Notes under the pieces: model-generated
What the model saw: the letters and a program-made list of their open reading frames with translations, nothing else
What the model was told of the DNA's origin: nothing
Databases searched by the model: none
Assembly (NCBI RefSeq): GCF_013410405.1
Contig: NZ_JACCFK010000002.1
Span: forward strand, 1,736,001-1,800,000
DNA: 64,000 nucleotides
Reading direction: 5' to 3'
Source: Amycolatopsis endophytica
Lineage (GTDB): Bacteria > Actinomycetota > Actinomycetes > Mycobacteriales > Pseudonocardiaceae
Made by a program: the position numbers and the translations under genes
Shown here: in pieces, positions 51,619 to 60,272 of the stretch
Layout of the letters: each line of letters begins with the position of its first letter
Numbering within the stretch: position 1 is the stretch's first letter

Positions 51619-52206
51619 ATGGCAGCAACCGGCACCACGGTCACCGGTCAGGACTGGGAGGCCGCGCGGCTCACCGGTGAGCGGTACGAGCAGGTCACCT
51701 TCGTGCGGGCCGACCTGAGCGAGGCGGTCACCGAGGGCGTCGTCTTCAGCGGGTGCACCTTCCGCGACAGCCGGTTCAACGCCTCCGGGCACACCGGCGC
51801 GGCCTTCCTCAACTGCACGTTCACCGGCTGCTCGTTCTTCGACGCCACGTTCACCGACTGCAAGCTGACCGGCTCGGTATTCGACCGCTGCACCTTCGAC
51901 CTGCTGTCCGTCGAGGGCGGCGACTGGTCGTTCACCGGCCTGGCCGGCGCCGACCTCCGACGAGCGTCGTTCACCGGCGCGCGCCTGCGGGAGACCGACC
52001 TCATCGCCGCCCGGCTGGCGGGCGCCAAGCTGAACCGGGTCGACCTCACGGGCGCCGAACTGCGCGACGCCGACTTCTCCGGCTGCGACCTGCGGGGCAG
52101 CGAACTGTCCGGCCTGAACCCACTGCAGGTGCGGCTGGTCGGCGCGATCATCGATCCGGGGCAGGCGTTCGTCCTGGTCCACGCGCTCGGGCTGGAGATC
52201 CGCTGA
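51619..52206 (+). CDS. Pentapeptide-repeat protein (MfpA/Qnr-like shape)
   Basis: 195 residues, leaderless-type -10 TAGGGT 8 nt before the ATG. Repeating A(D/N)LXX-type units run through almost the whole chain, with central Phe or Leu (VVFSGCTFRDSRFNASGHTG, ADLRRASFTGARLRETDLIA), forming a right-handed beta-helix. The end (IDPGQAFVLVHALGLEIR) is a capping helix. Length is near MfpA. Such DNA mimics can protect gyrase from quinolones, but many have no such role. Confidence 0.82.
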   Translation: MAATGTTVTGQDWEAARLTGERYEQVTFVRADLSEAVTEGVVFSGCTFRDSRFNASGHTGAAFLNCTFTGCSFFDATFTDCKLTGSVFDRCTFDLLSVEGGDWSFTGLAGADLRRASFTGARLRETDLIAARLAGAKLNRVDLTGAELRDADFSGCDLRGSELSGLNPLQVRLVGAIIDPGQAFVLVHALGLEIR

Positions 52207-52210
52207 CCGG

Positions 52211-52507
52211 AGCCGCTACGCCGGTTTTTGCGCTACGCGCCTCACTCCGGCGACGGCTTCGCTTCGCTACGCCCTGGGCCGTGGGCCGGCGGATTGTGCC
52301 CTCCCGAACCCGATCTTTCAGTGTTCGGTTGCCGAGGGGGCTGGGGATCGGGTTGCGGGCCAGGACCGGTTCGGGTGGTGGGGCGCGTCGCGCTGCCGGG
52401 TGCGATACCGGGGCGGCAAACACGGCGCCCGGAGTGGCAAACACGGCGCGGTGCGTGGCGTGTTTGCCGCTCGCGTTGGCGTGTTTGCCGCTCCGGGCAG
52501 CGAGTTG
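52211..52507. repeat. Second copy of the composite 21-bp repeat element
   Basis: Starts 4 bp after the pentapeptide-gene stop and runs to about 16 bp before the glucanase stop. The first 30 bp (52211-52240) match 35042-35071 at 27 of 30 bases. Then come the inverted copy of the 25068 20-mer (52255-52274), two forward units (GGGCGGCAAACACGGCGCCC and GGAGTGGCAAACACGGCGCG, 52411-52450) and two inverted units (GGCGTGTTTGCCGCTC, from about 52458 and 52479). No terminal inverted partner is visible at the right end. Short frames through it encode only periodic peptides. Confidence 0.78.
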
Positions 52508-52522
52508 GCCCAATCCTTACGA

Positions 52523-53356
52523 TCAGGTCGTCACGCGCACGTAATCGACCACGAGCTGCTGCGGGAACTGCGTGCTGCCGTCCGGGTCGCCGGGCCAGTA
52601 CCCGCCGACCGCGAGGTTGACGATCAGGTAGAACGGGTGGTCGAACACCCACCGGTCGCCGCCCAGGTCGGCGGGGGTCCGGGTCTGGTAGAGGGCGCCG
52701 TCGACGTACCAGCTGATGCGGTCCGGCGCCCAGTCGACGGCGTAGGTGTGGAAGTCGTCGGAGAAGTTCGGGCCGTTGTAGTAAGCGCCGATGCCCTCGG
52801 CACCGGAGTAGCCAGGACCGTGGATCGTGCCGTGCACGGTGTTCGGCTCGAAACCGACGTTCTCCATGAAGTCGATCTCACCGCAGTTGGGCCAGCCGTT
52901 GCTGCCGATGTCGTTGCCCAGCGCCCAGAACGCCGGCCACATGCCCTGCCCGCGCGGCAACTTCATGCGGGCCTCGAAGTGGCCGTAGGTCTGGGTGAAC
53001 TTCCCGGCGGTGTTGAGCCGCGCCGAGGTGTACTCGCACGGCCCGTACCAGCAGTTGTAGCCGGCGGGGTTCTCGCGTTTCGCGGTGATGACGAGGTGGC
53101 CGTTGCCGTCGAGCGCCGCGTTGGCGGCCCCCGCGGTGTAGTACTGCCGCTCGTGGTTGTTGACGTTGTCGCCGGTTTCCAGTTGCCACTTCGAGCCGTC
53201 CACCGCGCTGCCCGCGGCTCCGTCGAAGTCGTCGTTGAACGTCACCGCGGCGGCCAGCGCGCCGCCGTCGGCCTGGGCGGGTGCGGCGGCCAGGGTCGCC
53301 GCGGTGACCAGTGCGGGGAGGAGGAAGCGGACCAAGCTCGACATCGGCATCGACAT
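52523..53356 (-). CDS. Secreted GH16 family beta-1,3-glucanase (laminarinase-like)
   Basis: 277 residues from ATG 53356. Signal peptide SSLVRFLLPALVTAATLAAA ending APAQA. GH16 jelly roll: ITAKREN, YTSARLNTAGKFTQTYGHFE, MWPAFWALG, and catalytic ExDxxE in NCGEIDFMENVG, followed by HGTIHGPGYSG and FHTYAVDWAPDRISWYVDG. Hydrolyses beta-1,3-glucans such as fungal wall or laminarin outside the cell. No carbohydrate-binding module. Confidence 0.93.
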   Translation of the reverse strand: MSMPMSSLVRFLLPALVTAATLAAAPAQADGGALAAAVTFNDDFDGAAGSAVDGSKWQLETGDNVNNHERQYYTAGAANAALDGNGHLVITAKRENPAGYNCWYGPCEYTSARLNTAGKFTQTYGHFEARMKLPRGQGMWPAFWALGNDIGSNGWPNCGEIDFMENVGFEPNTVHGTIHGPGYSGAEGIGAYYNGPNFSDDFHTYAVDWAPDRISWYVDGALYQTRTPADLGGDRWVFDHPFYLIVNLAVGGYWPGDPDGSTQFPQQLVVDYVRVTT

Positions 53357-53530
53357 CACGCCTTTCCGACCGTTTGTTGTGGGGGAGAACAAAGGTAGCG
53401 CGGTCTAGACCACTGCGGAAGGGACTTTCGTCGGAAACTTTCCACCCTCACACGAGTGACCCGCGTCCGGGGGAGGCGCCGTTTCCGCGATCCCGGACCG
53501 GGTACGCGAGGCGCCGAGGAGGTAAGTGCC

Positions 53531-53716
53531 ATGAACATGTTCGACAAGGCCAAGGACGCACTGAGCAAGAACCCGGACAAGGCCGACCAGGGCATCGACA
53601 AGGCCGCCGAGGCCGCCAAGGGCCGGTTCGGCGAGCACGGGGACAAGATCGACCAGGCTTCCGAGAAGGCCAAGGACTACGTGCGCGGCCAGCAGGAGCC
53701 GCCGCCCCCGCAGTAG
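53531..53716 (+). CDS. MT0933-like small antitoxin family protein
   Basis: 61 residues from ATG 53531 with SD GAGGAGG. Highly charged helical sequence FDKAKDALSKNPDKADQGID with repeated KAxxxxxKA units and a C-terminal proline run, matching the MT0933/Rv0909 antitoxin family. In mycobacteria it pairs with a START-like toxin (Rv0910); no toxin gene is adjacent here. It could be a solitary antitoxin or a stress-type small protein. Confidence 0.72.
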   Translation: MNMFDKAKDALSKNPDKADQGIDKAAEAAKGRFGEHGDKIDQASEKAKDYVRGQQEPPPPQ

Positions 53717-53729
53717 TCCACAATGGAAC

Positions 53730-53766
53730 GAGCCCTCCGGGACGAGATCCACGTCCCGGAGGGCTC
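53730..53766 (+). terminator. Intrinsic terminator after the small antitoxin gene
   Basis: Perfect 14-bp stem GAGCCCTCCGGGAC/GTCCCGGAGGGCTC with a 9-nt loop, followed by TTCT, 13 bp after the stop codon. Confidence 0.75.
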
Positions 53767-53807
53767 TTCTGCCGGCCCATCGGCCTGGGGCGCACTCGGG
53801 GAGGAGG

Positions 53808-54170
53808 TTGCCGGGCACGCCACGCACGGTCGCGCTGACGCACGCGCATGACGACCACGACCACGCCCACGGCGCCGGTCGCGTGGCCGCCGAGGGCGCG
53901 ACGATCCTGGCCGGGGCCGCGGGCGAGGTGCCATCCGGTCCGCACACTTACGACATGCTGTTCAGCTGTGACGGGGTCGCCATCGACCCGCCAGGCGACA
54001 TCGATCAGCCGGGCCGCGCACCCTCGATCTGGGCGGGACGTCGGTGGCGGTGGTGCCGGGTTCCGCGCACACCCACGGCGCCGCGGCGATCTCCGGGTCG
54101 GTCGAGGGATGGCTGGAAACGCTGCCCTGGCTGGAGAGCTTCGGTGCGGGACTACATCGAGTGGATACTC
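53808..54170 (+). pseudogene. Metallo-beta-lactamase-fold hydrolase remnant
   Basis: One frame has VALTHAHDDHDHAHGAGRVA then EGATILAGA, the HxHxDH metal site of MBL hydrolases. After about 54010 the match shifts frame to RTLDLGGTSVAVVPGSAHTH, the next metal-site strand. Downstream fragments (SIWAG; DYIEWI) also look MBL-like. The enzyme is much too short, frame-broken and lacks intervening residues. Reading is by pattern only. Confidence 0.45.
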
Positions 54171-54201
54171 GCGACGGTCAGCCACCCTCGCGCGCCGCCG
54201 G

Positions 54202-54624
54202 TCAGCGGATCTTCTCGCCGTACACGCGGTCGACGGTCAGCGCCATGAGCACCCGGCGGTCGGACACCATGACCTGCCGGTACTCGGCCCAGTCCGGGTG
54301 CTCCCCCGCGGCGCGCCGGTAGTAGTCGACCAGCGCCCCGACCTCGGGCCCGTCCGGATCGTCACCCGGCCCGATCAGCTCGACGGTGCCTTCGGCGGTC
54401 GCCCAGGCCCAGCCGTCGGAGCTGGTGACCTCCAGCGCCGCACGCGGGTCGCGGCGCAGGTTCCGTGTCTTGGCACGCCCGTCGGTCATCGACACCAGGA
54501 CGACACCGGCCTCGCGGTCGTAGAAGGGCGTGACGGGCGACAGCTGAGGCAGGCCGTTCGCTTTGATGGTGGCCAGAACTCCGAGCCTGGCCTCGGCGAG
54601 CAGCTCGCGCGGATCGAAAGTCAT
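54202..54624 (-). CDS. PPOX-class F420/FMN-dependent family protein
   Basis: 140 residues from ATG 54624. Split-barrel flavin/F420-binding pattern: RLGVLATIKANGLPQLSPVT, PFYDREAGVVLVSMTDGRAK, TRNLRRDPRAALEVTSSDGW, and a final YRQVMVSDRRVLMALTVDRV. FDOR-B proteins reduce F420-activated substrates or bind haem breakdown products. Substrate unknown. Confidence 0.83.
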   Translation of the reverse strand: MTFDPRELLAEARLGVLATIKANGLPQLSPVTPFYDREAGVVLVSMTDGRAKTRNLRRDPRAALEVTSSDGWAWATAEGTVELIGPGDDPDGPEVGALVDYYRRAAGEHPDWAEYRQVMVSDRRVLMALTVDRVYGEKIR

Positions 54625-54657
54625 GCGCCGATCATGCACCTTCGCACGGATGTGAGG

Positions 54658-55251
54658 TCACGACGCCGGGTACAACCGCCCCATCAGGTCCAGCACCTCG
54701 TCGATCATCTTGCGGGCCTTGGCCTTCGACGGCGCCGCCGCGACCTCGCGTCCGGCCTCGGTCGCCATGGCCGTCAGGCACAGCACCAGCATGTCGCTCA
54801 GCGGCCGCGTATGCCCGTTGACCAGCGTCGAGTTGGCATGCAGCCACTCGCGGAACCGCTGCCGCGTCAGCAGGCCGAATCCGGCGGGCCCGCTGCCGGA
54901 CAGGAAGATCCGCGCCAGCTGCCGCTCCTCCCAGCACCCGTCGAGGTAGGCGCGGGTGCCGGCGATGAACAACCGCAGCGCGTCCTCCTCCCCCGCCGCC
55001 AGCGCAGTGCGGAACGCGCGCGCCGACCGGTGCTGCTGCCGCTTCGTGTACTCGTCGTACAGCGTGATCCACAGGTCCGCCTTGGCGGTGAAGTGGTGGT
55101 ACAGGCTGCCGATGCTGGCGCCGGCCCGGTCGGCGATGTCGACGAGCTTGGCGTCCTCGTAACCGGAGGCGACGAACACCTCGCGAGCGGCGTCGAGCAG
55201 CGCCGCGCGGGTGATCTGCGCCCGGGAGCTGCCGGTGGTGGCCTCGGTCAT
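54658..55251 (-). CDS. TetR family regulator linked to the liv-type transporter
   Basis: 197 residues from ATG 55251. HTH: RAALLDAAREVFVASGYEDA, LVDIADRAGASIGSLYHHFT. Helical ligand domain with FIAGTRAYLDGCWEERQLAR. Located 76 bp after the transporter-binding protein gene in the same direction; probable regulator of the ABC operon and the divergent hydrolase, where AACAG-type repeats lie (60089-60189). Confidence 0.84.
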   Translation of the reverse strand: MTEATTGSSRAQITRAALLDAAREVFVASGYEDAKLVDIADRAGASIGSLYHHFTAKADLWITLYDEYTKRQQHRSARAFRTALAAGEEDALRLFIAGTRAYLDGCWEERQLARIFLSGSGPAGFGLLTRQRFREWLHANSTLVNGHTRPLSDMLVLCLTAMATEAGREVAAAPSKAKARKMIDEVLDLMGRLYPAS

Positions 55252-55327
55252 CCCCCGATTGTGCCGGACCGCACGGCCCGCGCCGGTCCCGGCGTGACGT
55301 GAGCCCCGCCGGGACGCGGCGCTCACC

Positions 55328-56632
55328 TCATGCCGCCGGAACGCCGTTGACCGGCGCCGCGGGCTGCGGTGTCGTGTACGGCACGACCGGCCCGTCGCCG
55401 TCGTCGGTGGTCAGCGGCGTGCCGGACAGCACCTGCTGCCCGCCCGTGATGGTCGAGATCTGCCCGCCGGTGTAGCCGGCGTGCGAGTCCGGCCCGTACC
55501 GGAACGGCACCAGGCCGGGCCCGGTGAACCCGCCCTTGTTCAGCGCGTCGATCAGGCCCTGGCGCGTCAGGTCCTTGCCCGCGGCCTGCAAAACCTGCGC
55601 GAACGTGTAGGCGTAGGACATCGCGTAGATGACGTTGCCGTCGAAGGGCAGGTTCGGGATGTACTGATCGTGCACCTTCCGGAACAGCTCGATCCACGAG
55701 TTCTGCCCGCCGGTGGTCGAGGGCAGGTAGGCGCTGCTGACCAGCCCCTCGATCAGATCGGTGCCCGTCACCGGGGCCCCGCTCTGTTTGGCGTAGTTCT
55801 CCAGCAGCCCGGAGACCGTCACCGGGTCCGCGCCGACGCTGGAGGCGACCAGCTGCGGACTGTAGCCCAGGCGGAGCGCGGTCAGCTTGAACAGCGCGGT
55901 GTAGGCCGGGATCGTCTCCAGCACCACGACCTCCGCGCCGCTGCGCGCGATGGCCGACACCTGCGCCGCGACGTCGGTGTTGCCCGGCTGGTAGGGCTGC
56001 CGCGACACGACCAGGTTCTGGTCGATGAACTTGTCCAGGCCCTTCATGCCGTCGGCGCCGAAGTCGTCGTCCTGGTAGAAGTAAGCGACTTTCTTGCCCG
56101 CGAAGTTCTTCGTGACGTAGTCACCGAGGATCTTGCCCTCGACGGTGTAGTCGGGCTGCCAGCCGTAGGTGTAGGGGTTGCGGTCCGGCTGGTCCCAGCA
56201 GGTGCAGCCGGAGGCGACGAACAGGTCCGGCACGCGGGAGCTGTTGAGGAAGTCGACGACCTTGGTGTGGGTGGGCGTGCCGAGCGCGCCGACCATCGCG
56301 AAGACCTTGTCCTCCAGGACGAGCTGCTTCGTCAACGTCACCGTGTTCGCCGGGTTGTAGCCGTCGTCGACGTACTTGAGGTTGATCTTGCGCCCGTGGA
56401 TGCCGCCGCTTGCGTTGATGTAGTCGAACATCGCCTTCGCCGCGGGCCCCTGCTCGCTGTAGCCGGGCGCCGCGTTGCCGGTCAGCGGCAGGGTGCTGCC
56501 GATGAGCACCTCGGTGTCGGTCACGCCGGGCGTGCTGCCACCGCCGCCACCCCCTCCGCCGCACGCCGTCAACGTGAGCGCGAGCGCCGCGGCGAGCGCG
56601 ACCGCCGCGCGCGGGCGTCTGGACAGGACCAT
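55328..56632 (-). CDS. livK: Branched-chain amino-acid-type ABC transporter substrate-binding lipoprotein
   Basis: 434 residues. Lipoprotein signal ALALTLTAC with the acyl-Cys at about residue 24 and a Gly-rich linker. Type I periplasmic-binding fold: VLIGSTLPLTGNAAPGYSEQ, YINASGGIHGRKINLKYVDD, VAYFYQDDDFGADGMKGLDK. Not necessarily an amino acid: this family also binds amides, aromatic acids and lipids. The divergent hydrolase suggests the ligand may be a product of that enzyme. Confidence 0.88.
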   Translation of the reverse strand: MVLSRRPRAAVALAAALALTLTACGGGGGGGGSTPGVTDTEVLIGSTLPLTGNAAPGYSEQGPAAKAMFDYINASGGIHGRKINLKYVDDGYNPANTVTLTKQLVLEDKVFAMVGALGTPTHTKVVDFLNSSRVPDLFVASGCTCWDQPDRNPYTYGWQPDYTVEGKILGDYVTKNFAGKKVAYFYQDDDFGADGMKGLDKFIDQNLVVSRQPYQPGNTDVAAQVSAIARSGAEVVVLETIPAYTALFKLTALRLGYSPQLVASSVGADPVTVSGLLENYAKQSGAPVTGTDLIEGLVSSAYLPSTTGGQNSWIELFRKVHDQYIPNLPFDGNVIYAMSYAYTFAQVLQAAGKDLTRQGLIDALNKGGFTGPGLVPFRYGPDSHAGYTGGQISTITGGQQVLSGTPLTTDDGDGPVVPYTTPQPAAPVNGVPAA

Positions 56633-56641
56633 CTCGTCTCC

Positions 56642-57700
56642 TTAGATCTTCCGGTTCCGTCGGAGCAGGCGGCCGATCCGGCGCACCCCGGACTGGATGC
56701 CGCCGGGGAAGGCCAGGATGACCAGGATCAGCACCAGCCCGTAGAGGACCAGCGGGATGTTGGCGTAGATCGCGCGCGGCAGGTCGGCCCGCTGCGCGAG
56801 GTCGGTGGACCAGGTGGGCAGCAACGTCACGATCACCGCGCCGTACACCGCCCCGGCGAGGCTGCCGAGCCCGCCCAGCACCGCCGCGGTGAGCAGGGAC
56901 AGCGACAGGGCCAGCGTGAACGCCCCCGGCGCGGCCAGGTTGTTGACGATCGCGAAGAGCCCGCCCGCCAGCCCCGCGCACCCCGCGCTGACGCAGAACG
57001 CGAGGATCTGGATCCGGGCGACGTGCACCCCGGACAGGGCCGCGGCGTCCTCGTCCTCGCGCACCAGCCGCATGTCACGGCCGAGCCTGCTACGGCTGAG
57101 GTTGGCCAGCAGGAACAACACGGCCACCAGGCAGATGCCGCAGATCCAGGACTGCCACCGCTCCAGTGGGAACGTCTCGCCCAGCGACAGCGGCGGCACC
57201 GGCGGGCTGACGACCAGTCCGTTCGCACCGCCCAGCAGTTCGCGCAGGCCGTGGTAGTCGGCCAGCGACGGCAGCCCGACCGCGAGCGCGAGCGTCGCGC
57301 CCGCCAGGTACGGGCCGCGCAGCCGCGCCGCGGCCACCCCGACGAGCGCGCCGACCAGTGCCGTCCCCGCGGTCGCGACGATCAGCACCGGCGCGAGGCT
57401 CCAGCCCTCGTTCTCCAGCAGCAGCGCCGAGGTGTACGCGCCGACCGCGACGAAAGCGCCGTGCCCCAGCGAAATCTGGCCGGACAGTCCGGACAGCACC
57501 GTCAGTCCCGCCACCGCGATCGCCGTGTAGGAGATCTGGGCCAGCTGCAGGTTCGCGAACGGGTCGAGCACGATCGACAACGCCCAGAACCCGAGCAGCC
57601 CCAGCACCGCCCAGCACCCGTGCCGCAGCAGGGTGGAGCGCCGCCACAGCGGCAACGCGCGCGTCGCGCTCGGGCGCGCGGGTGTTTCCGTCATCGTCAT
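56642..57700 (-). CDS. livM: Branched-chain amino-acid-type ABC transporter permease LivM
   Basis: 352 residues, about ten membrane segments. LivM landmarks: GLSGQISLGHGAFVAVGAYT near residue 95, and GRDMRLVREDEDAAALSGVH with the EAA-like loop, AGGLFAIVNNLAAPGAFTLA. Overlaps livH by 4 bp and is followed 9 bp later by the binding protein. Confidence 0.92.
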   Translation of the reverse strand: MTMTETPARPSATRALPLWRRSTLLRHGCWAVLGLLGFWALSIVLDPFANLQLAQISYTAIAVAGLTVLSGLSGQISLGHGAFVAVGAYTSALLLENEGWSLAPVLIVATAGTALVGALVGVAAARLRGPYLAGATLALAVGLPSLADYHGLRELLGGANGLVVSPPVPPLSLGETFPLERWQSWICGICLVAVLFLLANLSRSRLGRDMRLVREDEDAAALSGVHVARIQILAFCVSAGCAGLAGGLFAIVNNLAAPGAFTLALSLSLLTAAVLGGLGSLAGAVYGAVIVTLLPTWSTDLAQRADLPRAIYANIPLVLYGLVLILVILAFPGGIQSGVRRIGRLLRRNRKI

Positions 57701-58575
57701 ACCCGCCGCCTCGCTCCCGCGCCGAACAACCCGTGCGGCCGCACCATCAGCACGACGATGAGCACGACGAGCGCACCCAGCGTCACCACGTCCGGGCCGA
57801 GGTAGCCCGAGACGAGACTGAGCACCAGCCCCAGCACCAGCCCGCCGACGACCGCGCCGGGCGGGCTGTCCAGTCCGCCGATCACCGCGGCGGTGAACCC
57901 GAACACCAGCACCGCGTCGAACGCCGTGGGGCTGACGAAGGTGCTGGGCGCGATGAGGACCCCGGCGATGGCGCCGACCACCGCGGCCAGCGCCCAGCCG
58001 ACGGTCAGCATCCGGCCGACCCGCACCCCCAGCAGGCGGGCCACCTCCGGCGCGAACGCCGTGGCCCGCATCCGCAGCCCGATCGACGTGCGGCGGAACA
58101 CGACCGCCAGCACCACCATCACCGCGAGCACCACGCCGACGATCCAGAGATCGTTGAGGGAGAACAGGATCTGGCTCCCGCTCACCTCGAAGCCCGCGAT
58201 GGAGAACGCCGGCGGGTAGGACTGCGGCGTGCCGCCGAACACCATCCCGGCGATGCCCTGGAGCCCCACCAGCAGACCGAAGGTGACCACGACCGCGTCC
58301 AGCGGCGGCCGGTTCGCGACCGGGCGGATCAGCACCCGCTCGACCACGGCGCCGAGCACGAGCCCGGCGGCGATCGCGACGGCCAGCGCCAGCCAGTACG
58401 AACCGCCGTGGCTGATCACGGTGTAGGCGAGGAACGTGGTGATCATCAGCATCCCGCCCTGCGCGAAGTTCACGATGCGGGTGGAGCGCCAGATCAGCAC
58501 CAGTGCCAGCGCGACCGCGGCGTACACCGTGCCGCTGGTCAGCCCGGCGAGGGTCAGGTCGAGGAAACGGCCCAT
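57697..58575 (-). CDS. livH: Branched-chain amino-acid-type ABC transporter permease LivH
   Basis: 292 residues from ATG 58575, which overlaps the livF stop (ATGA). LivH features: GLTSGTVYAAVALALVLIWR, TRIVNFAQGGMLMITTFLAY, EAA loop FRRTSIGLRMRATAFAPEVA, GFTAAVIGGLDSPPGAVVGG. Eight membrane segments. Confidence 0.92.
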   Translation of the reverse strand: MGRFLDLTLAGLTSGTVYAAVALALVLIWRSTRIVNFAQGGMLMITTFLAYTVISHGGSYWLALAVAIAAGLVLGAVVERVLIRPVANRPPLDAVVVTFGLLVGLQGIAGMVFGGTPQSYPPAFSIAGFEVSGSQILFSLNDLWIVGVVLAVMVVLAVVFRRTSIGLRMRATAFAPEVARLLGVRVGRMLTVGWALAAVVGAIAGVLIAPSTFVSPTAFDAVLVFGFTAAVIGGLDSPPGAVVGGLVLGLVLSLVSGYLGPDVVTLGALVVLIVVLMVRPHGLFGAGARRRV

Positions 58576-59282
58576 CACATCTCCAGGTAGGCCCGGCGCA
58601 CCCGGTCGTCGGCGGCCAGCCGGGCGGCTTCGTCGTCGGCGACCTTGCGGCCGACGTTGAGCACGATGGCGCGGTCGGCCACGGACAGCGCGGTGCCCGC
58701 GTTCTGCTCGACCAGCAGCAGCGTCAGGCCGGTGTCGGCGCGCAGACCGCGCAGGGTCGCGATGATCTGCGCGGCCGTGCGTGGCGCGAGCCCCAGCGAC
58801 GGCTCGTCGAGCAGGAGCAGTTCGGGACGGCTCATCAGCGCCCGCCCGATCGCGAGCATCTGCCGCTCCCCGCCGGAGAGGGTTTCCGCGCGCTGGTTGC
58901 GGCGCTCCGCCAGCGGCGGGAACAGCTCGAACATGCGCGCCACCCCGGTGCGCAGCCACCCGCGGTCCCGCCGCCACAGTCCGCCGAGACGCAGGTTCTC
59001 CTCGACTGTCAGCTCGACGATCACCCCGCGCCCCTCGGGCACGTGCGCCACGCCCAGCCGCACCAGGTCCTCCGGGCCGCGGCGGGTGATGTCCTGGTCG
59101 TTCAGTCGCACTGCGCCGGCTTTCGGGCGCAGCAGACCGGACAACGCGCGCAGCAGCGTCGTCTTGCCCGCGCCGTTCGCGCCGAGCACCGCGGTGATCG
59201 AACCCCGCTCGACGGTCAGGTCGACCTCGTGCAGCGCGCGCACCGGTCCGTACTCGGCGACCAGGCCGCTGACCTCAAGCAT
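58575..59282 (-). CDS. livF: Branched-chain amino-acid-type ABC transporter ATPase LivF
   Basis: 235 residues from ATG 59282, overlapping livG by 8 bp. Walker A GANGAGKTTLL near residue 35, Q-loop region HVPEGRGVIVELTVEENLRL, signature LSGGERQMLAIGRALM, Walker B LLLLDEPSLGLAP, H-loop replaced by the LivF-typical LLLVEQN. Confidence 0.93.
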   Translation of the reverse strand: MLEVSGLVAEYGPVRALHEVDLTVERGSITAVLGANGAGKTTLLRALSGLLRPKAGAVRLNDQDITRRGPEDLVRLGVAHVPEGRGVIVELTVEENLRLGGLWRRDRGWLRTGVARMFELFPPLAERRNQRAETLSGGERQMLAIGRALMSRPELLLLDEPSLGLAPRTAAQIIATLRGLRADTGLTLLLVEQNAGTALSVADRAIVLNVGRKVADDEAARLAADDRVRRAYLEM

Positions 59283-60054
59283 CGGCGGCCACCGCTTCAC
59301 CGAGGTAGGCGCGCTGCACGGCCGGGTCCTCGCGCACCACCGCGGGGGTCCCGGCCGCGATCACCTCGCCGAAGTCCAGCACGACGAGCCGGTCGCAGAG
59401 GTTCATCACGAACTCCATGTGGTGCTCGACGAGCATGACCGTGGTGCGCTGCCGCAGCCCGCGCACGATGTCGGCCAGCTCGGTGATCTCGGCGGCGGAC
59501 AGGCCCGCGGCGGGCTCATCGAGCAGTAGCAGGCGAGGTTCGCTGATCAGCGCGCGGGCCAGCGCGACCCGCTTGCGGACGCCGTAGGGCAGGCTCGCGC
59601 AGTGACGGTGCGCGACGTCGCCGATGCCCAGCGATCCGAGCATCCCCAGCGCCTGGTCCCGCAGCTTCAGTTCGTGACGCTCGGCCCACGGCGAGGCCAG
59701 CAGCGCGCCGATCGGGCCGGTGCGGGAGCGGTGGGTCGCGCCCGCCGCGACGTTGTCCAGCGCGGTCAGGTTGGGGAAGAGCCCGAGCCCCTGCAGGGTG
59801 CGGGCGATGCCCAGGCGAGTCAGCTGGTGCGGACGTGGGTCGAGCCGGCGACCGTCGAACGACAGCGCGCCGGAATCCGGGCGGACGAATCCGCAGATCG
59901 TGTTGAACAGGGTCGTCTTGCCTGCGCCGTTGGGACCGATCACGCCGAGCACCTCCCCTTCGGCCACGTCCAGCGAGACCGCTCGGAGGACCCTCAATCC
60001 GCCGAAGGAGACGGTGCATTCGTCCACTCGCAGCAAGGGAGCTTCCTGCGCCAT
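59275..60054 (-). CDS. livG: Branched-chain amino-acid-type ABC transporter ATPase LivG
   Basis: 259 residues. Walker A GPNGAGKTTLFNTIC near residue 38, signature region SLPYGVRKRVALARALI (LSxGxxR replaced by LPYGxRK, as is common in LivG), Walker B LLLLDEPAAGLS, and LVEHHMEFVMNLCDRLVVLD. First gene of livGFHMK-tetR, divergent from the DUF6351-type hydrolase. Confidence 0.93.
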   Translation of the reverse strand: MAQEAPLLRVDECTVSFGGLRVLRAVSLDVAEGEVLGVIGPNGAGKTTLFNTICGFVRPDSGALSFDGRRLDPRPHQLTRLGIARTLQGLGLFPNLTALDNVAAGATHRSRTGPIGALLASPWAERHELKLRDQALGMLGSLGIGDVAHRHCASLPYGVRKRVALARALISEPRLLLLDEPAAGLSAAEITELADIVRGLRQRTTVMLVEHHMEFVMNLCDRLVVLDFGEVIAAGTPAVVREDPAVQRAYLGEAVAADA

Positions 60055-60088
60055 TTCTTGCGACCACCGCCTCTTCGCAGCCTGTCAA

Positions 60089-60189
60089 AACAGAATCTGG
60101 TTCGGTTTGGAGGGACCGTACACACTCAGGACCCGATTGCCCAGACCCTTCGGACAATCGCCGCAAGCGTGATTCAACAGAATCCTGTT
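60089..60189. promoter_or_regulatory. Two AACAGAATC-type repeats in the livG/hydrolase divergent region
   Basis: Site 1 AACAGAATCTGGTT (60089-60102) and site 2 AACAGAATCCTGTT (60176-60189). Site 2 is a dyad (AACAG-N4-CTGTT) and is preceded by GATTC, giving a second overlapping dyad (GATTC-N4-GAATC). One lies near livG, the other near the hydrolase gene, as expected for a shared TetR-type repressor. Confidence 0.55.
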
Positions 60190-60272
60190 CTGTGCTGTTG
60201 TGGTGACCTGGCGGCGTGCTATACCCGAGCGGGGCGCCACGACGAGGTGGCGCGCGAACCAGGGGGTGCCCA

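Noticed and set aside
52228..52652. Short open frames in the 52-kb repeat region
   Set aside because: Composition follows the repeats, and no SD or family was found.
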